A stretch of 64,000 bases of DNA from Isoptericola sp. BMS4 (GTDB lineage: Bacteria; Actinomycetota; Actinomycetes; Actinomycetales; Cellulomonadaceae): NCBI RefSeq assembly GCF_011634835.1, contig NZ_SIRP01000001.1, positions 62,001 to 126,000 on the forward strand. Reading direction: 5' to 3'. A program made the position numbers and the translations under genes. Shown here piece after piece: positions 56,869 to 64,000 of this stretch. Numbering within the stretch: position 1 is the stretch's first letter; each line of letters starts with the position of its first letter. Under the pieces are notes generated by a model. The model saw only the letters and a list, made by a program, of their open reading frames with translations, ran no database searches and was not told the DNA's origin.

Positions 56869-58056
56869 GTGCCCGCACCGCTCACCCTGCCCACCGGCCC
56901 CGGCTTCCTCTGGGGCGCCTCGACCGCCGCCCACCAGATCGAGGGCGGCAACGTCAACAGCGACTGGTGGGCGAAGGAGCACGTCCCCGGCACGCTGTGC
57001 GCGGACAGCTCGGGCGACGCCGTCGACAGCTACCACCGCTACCCCGAGGACGTCCGCCTGCTCGCCGACGCGGGGCTCAACGCCTACCGGTTCTCCGTCG
57101 AGTGGGCGCGCATCGAGCCTGCCGAGGGCGAGGTCTCGCGGGCGCAGCTCGCGCACTACCGGCGCATGATCGACGCCTGCCTGGCCGCGGGCGTCACGCC
57201 GATGGTCACGCTGCTGCACTTCACGCTGCCGCGCTGGTTCGCCGAGCGGGGCGGCTGGCTCGCGCCCGACGCCGTCGACACCTACCTGCGGTACGTCGAG
57301 ACCGTCGCGCCGATCCTCGACGACGTGCGGCACGTCGTGACGATCAACGAGCCCAACATCACCTCGATGATGCTGGGCGCGAGCCGCCGCACGAACCTCG
57401 ACGCCGCCGGGCTGGCCGCGCCCGACCAGGAGGCGTCCGACGTCCAGGCCCGCGCCCACCGCGGCGCCGTCGAGATCCTGCGAGGGCTCGGCCACCGGGC
57501 CGGGTGGACGGTCGCCAACCAGGTGTTCCAGGCCGCGCCGGGCGCCGACGAGGCCCGCGACGCCTACGCCTACCCGCGCGAGGACTTCTTCCTCGAGGTG
57601 TCGCGCGACGACGACTTCGTCGGCGTGCAGAGCTACCTGCGCACGATCATCGGGCCCGACGGCGAGCCGGTGCCGTTCGGCGACGACGTCGAGCGCACCC
57701 TCACCGGCTGGGAGTACTACCCGCAGGCGCTCGGCGAGGCGCTGGAGTACACCCACCGGATCACGGGCGGCGTGCCGATGATCGTCACCGAGAACGGCAT
57801 GGCGACCGCCGACGACTCCCGCCGCATCGACTACACGCGCGAGGCGCTGGCCGGCATGGCCCGCGCGATGGAGCGCGGGTGCCGCGTGGACGGCTACCTG
57901 CACTGGTCGCTGCTCGACAACTACGAGTGGATGAGCGGCTTCCGCCCCACGTTCGGCCTGGTCGCCGTCGACCGCACCACCTTCGAGCGCACGCCCAAGC
58001 CCAGCCTCGCTTGGCTGGGCGACGTCGCCCGGACGGGCAAGCTTCCCGCCGTGTGA
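56869..58056 (+). CDS. Glycoside hydrolase family 1 beta-glucosidase/beta-glycosidase
   Basis: The product is 395 residues, shorter than the usual 440-480 for GH1. Acid/base Glu161 in VTINEPN and nucleophile Glu308 in IVTENGM are both present. Glycone-binding FLWGASTAAHQIEGG and the C-terminal HWSLLDNYEWMSGF are typical. There is no signal peptide, so it cleaves the imported oligosaccharide in the cytoplasm. Last gene of the LacI-controlled operon. GTG start with AAGGAG about 7 bases upstream. Confidence 0.93.
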   Translation: MPAPLTLPTGPGFLWGASTAAHQIEGGNVNSDWWAKEHVPGTLCADSSGDAVDSYHRYPEDVRLLADAGLNAYRFSVEWARIEPAEGEVSRAQLAHYRRMIDACLAAGVTPMVTLLHFTLPRWFAERGGWLAPDAVDTYLRYVETVAPILDDVRHVVTINEPNITSMMLGASRRTNLDAAGLAAPDQEASDVQARAHRGAVEILRGLGHRAGWTVANQVFQAAPGADEARDAYAYPREDFFLEVSRDDDFVGVQSYLRTIIGPDGEPVPFGDDVERTLTGWEYYPQALGEALEYTHRITGGVPMIVTENGMATADDSRRIDYTREALAGMARAMERGCRVDGYLHWSLLDNYEWMSGFRPTFGLVAVDRTTFERTPKPSLAWLGDVARTGKLPAV

Positions 58057-58103
58057 CCCGACGCCCCATGGCACGGCCCTGTACGCCCCACCGCGAACCG
58101 TAG

Positions 58104-58109
58104 TAGTTT
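58104..58109 (+). promoter_or_regulatory. Leaderless promoter -10 of the toxin-antitoxin pair
   Basis: TAGTTT is followed by 7 bases and ATG 58117. Confidence 0.5.
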
Positions 58110-58116
58110 GTATGAC

Positions 58117-58440
58117 ATGGCGGTGATCCTCCCGGACTGGCGGCACGCAGACGTGCATGTGCGCGACCGCCGAGGCCGGACGGACCGACCGCGAGAGACG
58201 GACATCGATCCGGAGTGGGCGAACGAGGCGTACTGCGACCCTGAGGCGGTGTGGTTCACACCGGACCCCAAGGGGAGGAAGGGGATGTCGAACCGCACCA
58301 TCGGATGGTCCGAGACCGCCGGGTTCGTCATCACCGTCATCACGGTCCCCGATCCCGACGGCTCGGGCTTCGTGTGGGGCGCGAGCGCGTGGCGCTCGAA
58401 CCCGACCGACGTGGCCGTGTACGAGAGCAGAGAGTACTGA
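58117..58440 (+). CDS. Candidate toxin of a toxin-antitoxin pair (BrnT-like size and context)
   Basis: The product is 107 residues. The pattern D-P-E-W-A-N-E-A-Y-C-D-P-E-A-V-W-F...R-T-I-G-W-S-E-T-A-G-F-V-I-T-V-I...S-A-W-R-S-N resembles small RelE-superfamily/BrnT-type proteins, in which a helix is followed by a beta sheet. No catalytic residue can be assigned with certainty. It is followed 21 bases later by a ribbon-helix-helix-like gene, the usual order for BrnT/BrnA. GC content is visibly lower than in neighbouring genes, suggesting transfer. The frame opens at TTG 58108, but ATG 58117 fits the leaderless promoter. Confidence 0.6.
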   Translation: MAVILPDWRHADVHVRDRRGRTDRPRETDIDPEWANEAYCDPEAVWFTPDPKGRKGMSNRTIGWSETAGFVITVITVPDPDGSGFVWGASAWRSNPTDVAVYESREY

Positions 58441-58461
58441 GAGCAGACCAAGGGGCATCCG

Positions 58462-58848
58462 ATGAGTGACGACGTGCGCGACCTGATCAAGGAGGTTGCC
58501 GCCGAGGCAGAGAGGACTCGCCACGAGCCGATGCCTCCCGGTGCCGCAGGCCATCGCCCGAACAGCGAGGCCACTCGGCCACGCGTCCTTTCCGTCCGGC
58601 TGACCGGTGAGCAGTACGACAGGCTGGCAGTGGCGGCAGAGCACCAGGCGGTACCCGTCTCGACGCTCGCGCGCATGCTGATCGTGCAGGGTGTGGAGGG
58701 CGCCGTACATGCACCCGTGCTGGACCGGCCCGTCCTGTCGCCGGAGCAGTTCGAAGTGTTGCTGAGCCACCTGCCGGATGAGGTGTCCAGCGCTCTGGGA
58801 GCGGCCCTCCGGCGCAATGTGAAGCCGGAGTTCCTGCAGACGGCCTAG
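58462..58848 (+). CDS. Candidate ribbon-helix-helix antitoxin
   Basis: The product is 128 residues. The middle (R-V-L-S-V-R-L-T-G-E-Q-Y-D-R-L-A-V-A-A-E-H-Q-A-V-P-V-S-T-L-A-R-M-L-I) reads as a CopG/RHH DNA-binding fold. The N-terminal 45 and C-terminal 45 residues are charged and could bind the toxin. AAGGGG precedes the ATG by 6 bases. It would repress the pair and neutralise the upstream protein; this is inferred from context. Confidence 0.62.
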   Translation: MSDDVRDLIKEVAAEAERTRHEPMPPGAAGHRPNSEATRPRVLSVRLTGEQYDRLAVAAEHQAVPVSTLARMLIVQGVEGAVHAPVLDRPVLSPEQFEVLLSHLPDEVSSALGAALRRNVKPEFLQTA

Positions 58849-58959
58849 GGCCAGCAGCCGGGACCGCGCGCCGCGAAGTCCTCGTCCGAGACACCGCACC
58901 GAGCTTCGGCCAGCCTGTCCTTGCTGGCGGCAACGGTCGGCGGGTGCTGTGCTGGTGCC

Positions 58960-59700
58960 ATGACCACCCGCACGGACACGAGCCAGGACCGCGGACACGT
59001 CGACGAGCCGCACGCCGGCGGCGGGCTCGCCCAACGGCTCAACTGGCTGCGCGCGGGCGTGCTGGGCGCGAACGACGGCATCGTGTCGGTGGCGGCTGTC
59101 GTCGTCGGCGTGGCCGCGGCGACGCCGTCCCGTACGGCAGTGCTGGTCGCCGGCGTCGCCGCCCTCGTCGGCGGCGCGATCTCCATGGCCCTCGGCGAGT
59201 ACGTGTCGGTCTCCAGCCAGTCCGACAGCGAGAAGGCGCTCATCGACCTGGAGAAGCACGAGCTCGCGACGATGCCCGAGGAGGAGTTCGACGAGCTCGT
59301 CGGCCTCTACCGCGACAAGGGCCTGTCGGACGAGACGGCGCGGCAGGTCGCCACCGAGCTCACCGAGAGCGACGCGCTGGGCGCCCACCTGTCCGCGGAG
59401 CTCAACATCGACCCGGACGACGTGGTGAGCCCGTGGCACGCCGCGTGGGCGTCGCTGCTGGCGTTCCTCACCGGCGGCGTCCTGCCGCTGCTCGCCGTGC
59501 TGTTCATCCCCGAGCCGCTCAAGGTCGCCGGCACGATCGTGGTCGTGCTCGCCGCCCTGGGCGCCGCGGGGGCGATCGCCGCGTGGATCGGCGGCTCCGC
59601 CCGGTCGCGCTCCGTCGTCCGCGTGGTCGTGGGCGGGGCGCTCGCCCTCGGCGCGACGTTCGGCATCGGCTCCCTGCTGGGGACGACGGGCGTCGTCTGA
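58960..59700 (+). CDS. VIT1/CCC1-family Fe(II)/Mn(II) transporter
   Basis: The product is 246 residues with five TM helices. NWLRAGVLGANDGIVSVAAVVVG and G-A-I-S-M-A-L-G-E-Y-V-S-V-S-S-Q are the family hallmarks. The cytoplasmic metal-binding segment is rich in Glu (EKHELATMPEEEFDELVGLY). It exports or sequesters iron or manganese. ATG 58960 lies at the start of the conserved region. It is monocistronic. Confidence 0.92.
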   Translation: MTTRTDTSQDRGHVDEPHAGGGLAQRLNWLRAGVLGANDGIVSVAAVVVGVAAATPSRTAVLVAGVAALVGGAISMALGEYVSVSSQSDSEKALIDLEKHELATMPEEEFDELVGLYRDKGLSDETARQVATELTESDALGAHLSAELNIDPDDVVSPWHAAWASLLAFLTGGVLPLLAVLFIPEPLKVAGTIVVVLAALGAAGAIAAWIGGSARSRSVVRVVVGGALALGATFGIGSLLGTTGVV

Positions 59701-59764
59701 CGACGACCCAGACCCGGCTGCGGCGCCCTTGCGCCCCGGCACCTCGCCGGAGCAGGATCCGACC

Positions 59765-61189
59765 GTGCCCGAGCTCCCGAACGTCCTCCTGTTCCTCACC
59801 GACGACCACGGCGCCTGGGCGACCGGTTGCTACGGCAACGCCGAGGTCCGCTCGCCGCGCATCGACGGCCTCGCCGAGGACGGCGTCCGGTTCGACCGGG
59901 CGTTCACGCCGTCCCCGGTGTGCTCCCCGGCGCGCGCCAGCCTGCTCACCGGCCGCACGCCGTCGCAGGTCGGCATCCACGACTGGCTGCAGGAGGCGGA
60001 GCCGGAGATCGCCGACCGCGACTGGCTCGACGGCGAGGCCACGCTGCCCGAGCTGCTCTCGGAGGCCGGGTACCACTGCGCCCTGGCCGGGAAGTGGCAC
60101 CTCGGCCGCTCGCACGAGGTGCCGCGCGGGTTCGACCGGTGCTTCGGCCTGCCCGGCGGCCAGGGCACGCACGACGGCGAGTACACCTACCACCTCGACG
60201 GCGACCCGGTGACGCTGACCGGCAACAAGACCCGCATCATCACCGACCACGCGCTGCGGTTCCTCGACGAGGCCCCGGCCGACCGGCCGTTCTTCCTCAC
60301 CGTCGGGTACATCGCCACCCACAGCCCGTGGGCGGGCCAGGACCCGGAGCTCGTCGCGCTGTACGACGACGCGACGTGGGCGGACGTCTGGCGCCCCGGC
60401 CGCCACCCCTGGGCGAAGGACGAGGGGTTCGCGTCGGGCGAGGCCTCGGCAGCCGAGCGGACCGAGGCCGCGGACCGCGAGCGGTGGGCGAACTACTACG
60501 CCGCCGTCACCGACATCGACCGCGGCGTGGGCCGCGTCGTCGACCGGCTGGCGGCGCTGGGCCGCCTCGACGACACCCTGGTGATCTACACCAGCGACCA
60601 CGGGCTCACGCTCGGGCAGCACGGATTCTGGGGCAAGGGCAACAGCACCCGCCCGCTCAGCATGTACGACACCAGCCTCCGGGTCCCCCTGCTCGTGCGT
60701 CCGCCGCACGCGCCCGAGGGGCGCCGGGTCGACGCCTGCGTGGACCACTACGACACGTTCGCCACGATCTGCGACTACGCCGGGATCGTCCCCGACCCCG
60801 GGCGCGCCTGCCCGGGCCGCACCTTCCGGCCCGCGATCGAGGGCCGGGCCGACGAGGCCTGGGACGACACCCGTTACGGGGAGTACGGCGACCTGCGGAT
60901 GATCCGCACGCCGCGCTGGAAGCTCGTGTGCCGCTACGGCCACGGCCCCGACGAGCTGTTCGACCTGGTCGCCGACCCCCGGGAGGAGCACGACGTCATC
61001 GGGCGCGCCGGCAACGCCGCCGTCGTCGCGGACCTGCGCCGCCGTCTCGACGCCTTCTACGCCGTCCACCGCCGCCCGGAGGCCGACGGTCTGCGGGTGG
61101 CGTCCCTCCCCCGGCACAACGGCGCCGAGGCCTGGCGCGACGGGATCAGGGAGACGCGGTTCCCGCAGGCGGCGCAGCCCCTCGGGTGA
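59765..61189 (+). CDS. Sulfatase (formylglycine-dependent)
   Basis: The product is 474 residues. The signature C53-S-P-A-R-A-S-L-L-T-G-R carries the cysteine converted to formylglycine. Metal ligands Asp13-Asp14 (FLTDDHG) and the later S-D-H-G. KWHLG holds the conserved Lys/His. No signal peptide, so it acts in the cytoplasm. GTG 59765 is preferred, with AGGA about 8 bases upstream; an upstream TTG is open too. No formylglycine-generating enzyme is in the window. The next sulfatase is convergent, 10 bases away. Confidence 0.92.
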   Translation: MPELPNVLLFLTDDHGAWATGCYGNAEVRSPRIDGLAEDGVRFDRAFTPSPVCSPARASLLTGRTPSQVGIHDWLQEAEPEIADRDWLDGEATLPELLSEAGYHCALAGKWHLGRSHEVPRGFDRCFGLPGGQGTHDGEYTYHLDGDPVTLTGNKTRIITDHALRFLDEAPADRPFFLTVGYIATHSPWAGQDPELVALYDDATWADVWRPGRHPWAKDEGFASGEASAAERTEAADRERWANYYAAVTDIDRGVGRVVDRLAALGRLDDTLVIYTSDHGLTLGQHGFWGKGNSTRPLSMYDTSLRVPLLVRPPHAPEGRRVDACVDHYDTFATICDYAGIVPDPGRACPGRTFRPAIEGRADEAWDDTRYGEYGDLRMIRTPRWKLVCRYGHGPDELFDLVADPREEHDVIGRAGNAAVVADLRRRLDAFYAVHRRPEADGLRVASLPRHNGAEAWRDGIRETRFPQAAQPLG

Positions 61190-61199
61190 CGCCGTCCCC

Positions 61200-62642
61200 T
61201 CAGCCGGGCACGGGCGCGGCGGCGCGCACGTCGCGGGGCACCGGCTGGCTCGGGTGCGGGGCGTCCCCGACGGCGGCCTGCGCCCGCCACAGCGCGGCCT
61301 CGAGCCGGTGCCGCACCTCGGCGTACGCGGGGTCGTCGGCCACGTTGCGCAGCTCGTCGGGGTCGGCCTCGGTGTCGAACAGCTCCCACTCGCCACCGAA
61401 CCGCTGCCACCCGGTGCCGGGCAGCCCGAGCCCGTCGTTGTAGTAGTAGACGAGCTTGTACCGGGCGTCGCGGTACCCGTAGTGCGCCGGCGCGTGGTGC
61501 ACGCCGTCGTGGTGCTCCCAGTACCGGTAGTAGAAGCCCTCGGGGGGCGGCTCGGGCGCCTCGCCGCCGACCAGGTCGGGCCAGAAGGAGCGCCCCTGCA
61601 TCCCCGGGTGCGGCTCGACCCCGGCGGCGTCGAGGATGGTGCGCGCCAGGTCCACGTTGGTGACGATCCCGTCGTGGCCGCCGCCCGCCGGCAGCCGCCG
61701 CGGGTAGCTCAGCAGGAACGGCATGCGGATCGACTCCTCGTACATGAACCGCTTGTCGAACCAGCCGTGGTCGCCCAGGAAGAAGCCCTGGTCCGAGGAG
61801 TACATGAGCAGCGTGTCGTCGAGATCGCCGCGCTCGCGCAGCCAGTCGGTCACCCGCCCCACGTTGTCGTCCACCGACGCCACGCAGCGCAGGTAGTCCT
61901 CCATGTACCGCTGGTACTTCCACAGGGCCAGCTCCTCGTAGCCCAGGCCCTCGGGCGGGTCGACCTTGAGGTCGTCGGCGGTGAGGTGGTCCGCGACGCG
62001 CATCGCGGCACGGCGGGACGACGACGTGCGGGTGGCGTAGTCGTCGGTGAACGTCTCCGGCACGGGGATCGGGTCGGTGTACATCCCCGCGTGCTTCTCG
62101 TCCGGCTCCCACGACCGGTGCGGCGCCTTGTGCCAGACGAGCAGGCACCACGGCGCGTCGCCGTCCTGCGCGTCGGCCCATCGCAGAGCCAGGTCGGTGA
62201 TGACGTCCGTCGCGTACCCGGGCTCCGTCCGCTCGCCGTCGGCCGAGCGGAACGTCGGGTCGAAGTACTCCCCCTGGTCGAGGAGCACGTCCCAGTAGTC
62301 GAAGCCCTGCGGGTCGTGGCCCTCGCCGTGGCCCATGTGCCACTTGCCGACGACGGCAGTGCGGTACCCGGCGGCACGCAGCTGCGAGACGAACGTGGGC
62401 CGGCTCGCGTCCAGGTGCGTCGAGAGCGTCGTCACGCCGTTGACGTGCGAGTACGTACCCGTGAGGATCGACGCCCGGCTCGGCGTGCACAGCGAGTTGG
62501 TCACGTAGCACCGGTCCAGCCGGCGGCCGAGCGCGCCGATCTCGTCGATACGCGGGGTCGTGTTCACGACCGACCCGTAGGCGCCGATCGCGTGCGCGGC
62601 GTGGTCGTCGGTGAGGATCAGGACGATGTTCGGGCGTCGCAT
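61200..62642 (-). CDS. Sulfatase (formylglycine-dependent), coupled to a peptide-type ABC ATPase
   Basis: The product is 480 residues. Signature C52-T-P-S-R-A-S-I-L-T-G, metal ligands in LILTDDHAAH and SSDQGFFLGDHGWFDKR, and KWHMGHG. The SDQGFFLGDHG block groups it with the arylsulfatase/heparan-type S1 families. No signal peptide. Its ATG shares one base with the stop of the ABC ATPase gene upstream (TGATG), so it is translated with that transporter, which suggests the importer brings in its sulfated substrate. Confidence 0.92.
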   Translation of the reverse strand: MRRPNIVLILTDDHAAHAIGAYGSVVNTTPRIDEIGALGRRLDRCYVTNSLCTPSRASILTGTYSHVNGVTTLSTHLDASRPTFVSQLRAAGYRTAVVGKWHMGHGEGHDPQGFDYWDVLLDQGEYFDPTFRSADGERTEPGYATDVITDLALRWADAQDGDAPWCLLVWHKAPHRSWEPDEKHAGMYTDPIPVPETFTDDYATRTSSSRRAAMRVADHLTADDLKVDPPEGLGYEELALWKYQRYMEDYLRCVASVDDNVGRVTDWLRERGDLDDTLLMYSSDQGFFLGDHGWFDKRFMYEESIRMPFLLSYPRRLPAGGGHDGIVTNVDLARTILDAAGVEPHPGMQGRSFWPDLVGGEAPEPPPEGFYYRYWEHHDGVHHAPAHYGYRDARYKLVYYYNDGLGLPGTGWQRFGGEWELFDTEADPDELRNVADDPAYAEVRHRLEAALWRAQAAVGDAPHPSQPVPRDVRAAAPVPG

Positions 62643-64000
62643 CAGGCGGGGGCTCCCGTCGGGGTGGTCGATTCGGTCGCGGTCGGCCCGGCGGGGACGG
62701 CACCGGCGCGCGCGGGGCGGGGGATGGCGTCCAGCAGGGAGCGCGTGTACGGGTGGCGCGCCTCGCGGACCACCTGCGCGGTGGGCCCCTGCTCGACGAT
62801 CTCGCCGGAGCGCATCACCATGATGTCGTCGGCGAGCAGCCGGGCGCTGAGCAGGTCATGGGTGATGTACAGCATCGTCACGTCCTGCTCCCGCACCGTG
62901 TCGGCCAGGAGCTCGAGGATCTCCGCGCGGATCGACACGTCGAGCATGGAGATGGGCTCGTCGGCCACGAGCAGCCGCGGACGGGGCGCCATGGCCCGCG
63001 CCACGACGACGCGCTGGCGCTGCCCGCCCGAGAGCTGGTGCGGCAGCTTGTCCACGTAGGTCGCGGCGGGCGAGAGCCCCACCGACTCGAGCAGCTCGAG
63101 CACGCGCTGCCAGAGGGCGTCGCCCGTCAGGCCCAGGTAGTTCCGCAGCGGCCGGCCGAGGCTGTCGCCGACGGTCTTGGTGGGGTTGAGCGCCGCGAAC
63201 GGGTCCTGGAACACCATCTGCACCCGGGAGCGGTACTCGCGCAGCGCGGCGCGACGCAGCGAGCCGGGATCGACGCCGTCCACCCGCAGGGTGCCCGACG
63301 TCGCCCGCTCGGTCCGTGTGAGGATCTTCGCGATCGTGGACTTGCCGGACCCGGACTGCCCCACGAGGGCGCGCACCTGGCCGGGCACGAGGGTGAACGA
63401 CACCCCGCGCACCGCCTCGACGCGCTCCTTGCGCAGCCCGCGGCGCCGCTCGTACGTCTTGACCAGGTCCTCCACGACGACGAGGGGCTCGCGCCCCTCG
63501 GCCGAGGACGCGGCGCCGGACCACGCGGTCACCTCGGCGAACCGCGGCGTCTCGGGCACCGTGCCCGCCCCGAGCTCCGCCGCGCCGACGTCGGTGAACA
63601 GGTGGCAGCGCACCAGCGACGGGCCCGGACCGGCGGCCTCGGGGGCGTCGTCGAGCGTGGGCACGACGTCGTCGCACGCGGCCAGGCGGGACGGGCACCG
63701 GGGCGCGAACGGGCACCCCGGCGGCGGCTCCGTCAGCGCGGGTGGCCGGCCCGCGATGTACGCCACCGAGACGTGCTCGGCGCGCGGGTCGTCGAACGAG
63801 CCGAGCAGGCCGTGCGAGTACGGGTGCAGCGGGTTCGTGGCGAGCTCCGCGCTGGGCCGGCTCTCGACGACCTCGCCCGCGTACATCACCATGACGCGGT
63901 CGGCGATCTCCAGCACGGTGCCGAGGTCGTGGCTGATGAACAGCACGGTGAACCCCTGCTCGCGCTGGATGCGGCGCAGCAGCTCGACGATCGACCGCTG
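62642..64000 (-). CDS. Fused dipeptide/oligopeptide-type ABC ATPase, two nucleotide-binding domains (5' end outside window)
   Basis: The frame enters from the right edge within the first ATPase domain (Q-R-S-I-V-E-L-L...F-I-S-H-D-L-G-T-V). Then comes the oligopeptide C-terminal region (NPLHPYSHGLL) with four cysteines (C-P-F-A-P-R-C-P...A-A-C-D...V-R-C-H), the site of an Fe-S cluster in DppD of mycobacteria. A second complete ATPase follows: GQSGSGKST, LSGGQRQRV, LLVADEP. This is a DppD-DppF fusion. It lies upstream of the sulfatase in one operon, so the cargo may be a sulfated glycan or ester rather than peptide. Confidence 0.9.
   Translation of the reverse strand, partial: QRSIVELLRRIQREQGFTVLFISHDLGTVLEIADRVMVMYAGEVVESRPSAELATNPLHPYSHGLLGSFDDPRAEHVSVAYIAGRPPALTEPPPGCPFAPRCPSRLAACDDVVPTLDDAPEAAGPGPSLVRCHLFTDVGAAELGAGTVPETPRFAEVTAWSGAASSAEGREPLVVVEDLVKTYERRRGLRKERVEAVRGVSFTLVPGQVRALVGQSGSGKSTIAKILTRTERATSGTLRVDGVDPGSLRRAALREYRSRVQMVFQDPFAALNPTKTVGDSLGRPLRNYLGLTGDALWQRVLELLESVGLSPAATYVDKLPHQLSGGQRQRVVVARAMAPRPRLLVADEPISMLDVSIRAEILELLADTVREQDVTMLYITHDLLSARLLADDIMVMRSGEIVEQGPTAQVVREARHPYTRSLLDAIPRPARAGAVPAGPTATESTTPTGAPA

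Noticed and set aside
55837-59799. A 1320-residue open frame antisense to the permease, GH1 and VIT genes
   Set aside because: Low-complexity Arg/His/Gly/Val composition and no family resemblance; the sense genes are all clearly conserved.
1-64000. tRNA, rRNA, CRISPR arrays, prophage or intact insertion sequences
   Set aside because: No cloverleaf with conserved T-loop, no rRNA-like stretch, no spaced direct repeats and no transposase or integrase-like protein was found on reading both strands.

Overview
The window reads as chromosomal DNA of a high-GC actinobacterium (G+C about three quarters by eye, heavy GTG start use, many ATGA/GTGA gene overlaps, extensive antisense open frames). Gene content (cellulolytic-type sugar ABC operon with LacI and GH1, excalibur-type secreted protein, CmtR-type ArsR, DtxR/IdeR iron boxes, RlmC, YibE/F) fits Micrococcales, most likely the Cellulomonadaceae/Promicromonosporaceae (Cellulosimicrobium, Isoptericola, Cellulomonas type). 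That placement is inference, not a database result. No rRNA, tRNA, CRISPR, phage or intact IS element was recognised, and no stretch longer than 300 bases lacks a gene.

Layout. 1-4187: three tandem paralogous membrane-anchored PQQ-type beta-propeller proteins. 4320-9249: a small unknown gene, cytochrome bd oxidase (cydAB) and a Nat-type ABC exporter. 9314-10463: a twice-frameshifted AbiEi/DUF559-type pseudogene bracketed by two related palindromes. 10457-15895: LuxR/histidine kinase pair, zinc-ribbon metallo-beta-lactamase, YibE/F and DMT-type membrane proteins. 15908-22504: iron acquisition (FecCD permeases, binding protein, heme oxygenase, two DtxR/IdeR-like boxes) around a CPBP protein and a GAF-SpoIIE phosphatase. 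22710-26636: DinB-like protein, excalibur protein, RlmC and an unusual sigma-region-4/zinc-finger/transmembrane fusion. 26744-29439: arginine-to-proline module (guanidino hydrolase, ornithine cyclodeaminase, divergent Lrp). 29491-42038: secreted nucleotidase, EEP nuclease, hydrolase, GNATs, a GAPDH, GlxA-type regulator with an AlkZ-like DNA glycosylase, NmrA-like protein and a mechanosensitive-type channel. 42208-52401: copper and divalent-metal handling (multicopper oxidase operon, second two-component pair, CmtR with two CDF exporters), an aldo-keto reductase with divergent regulator and an ArsR-MFS operon. 52465-58056: complete LacI-ABC-GH1 oligosaccharide uptake locus. 58117-64000: candidate toxin-antitoxin pair, VIT transporter, two convergent sulfatases and a dipeptide-type ABC ATPase running off the window.

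Two genome-style features recur. First, many genes have a TANNNT hexamer 6-8 bases before the start codon, indicating leaderless transcripts. Second, long near-perfect intergenic inverted repeats (18-31 bp arms) occur about every 5-10 kb; several have arms that begin and end with the same 7-9 bp word repeated 19-20 bp apart, an architecture a simple terminator does not need. These hairpins, the palindrome-bracketed nuclease pseudogene, the Lrp-controlled arginine operon and the sigma/anti-sigma fusion are the parts most worth following up.
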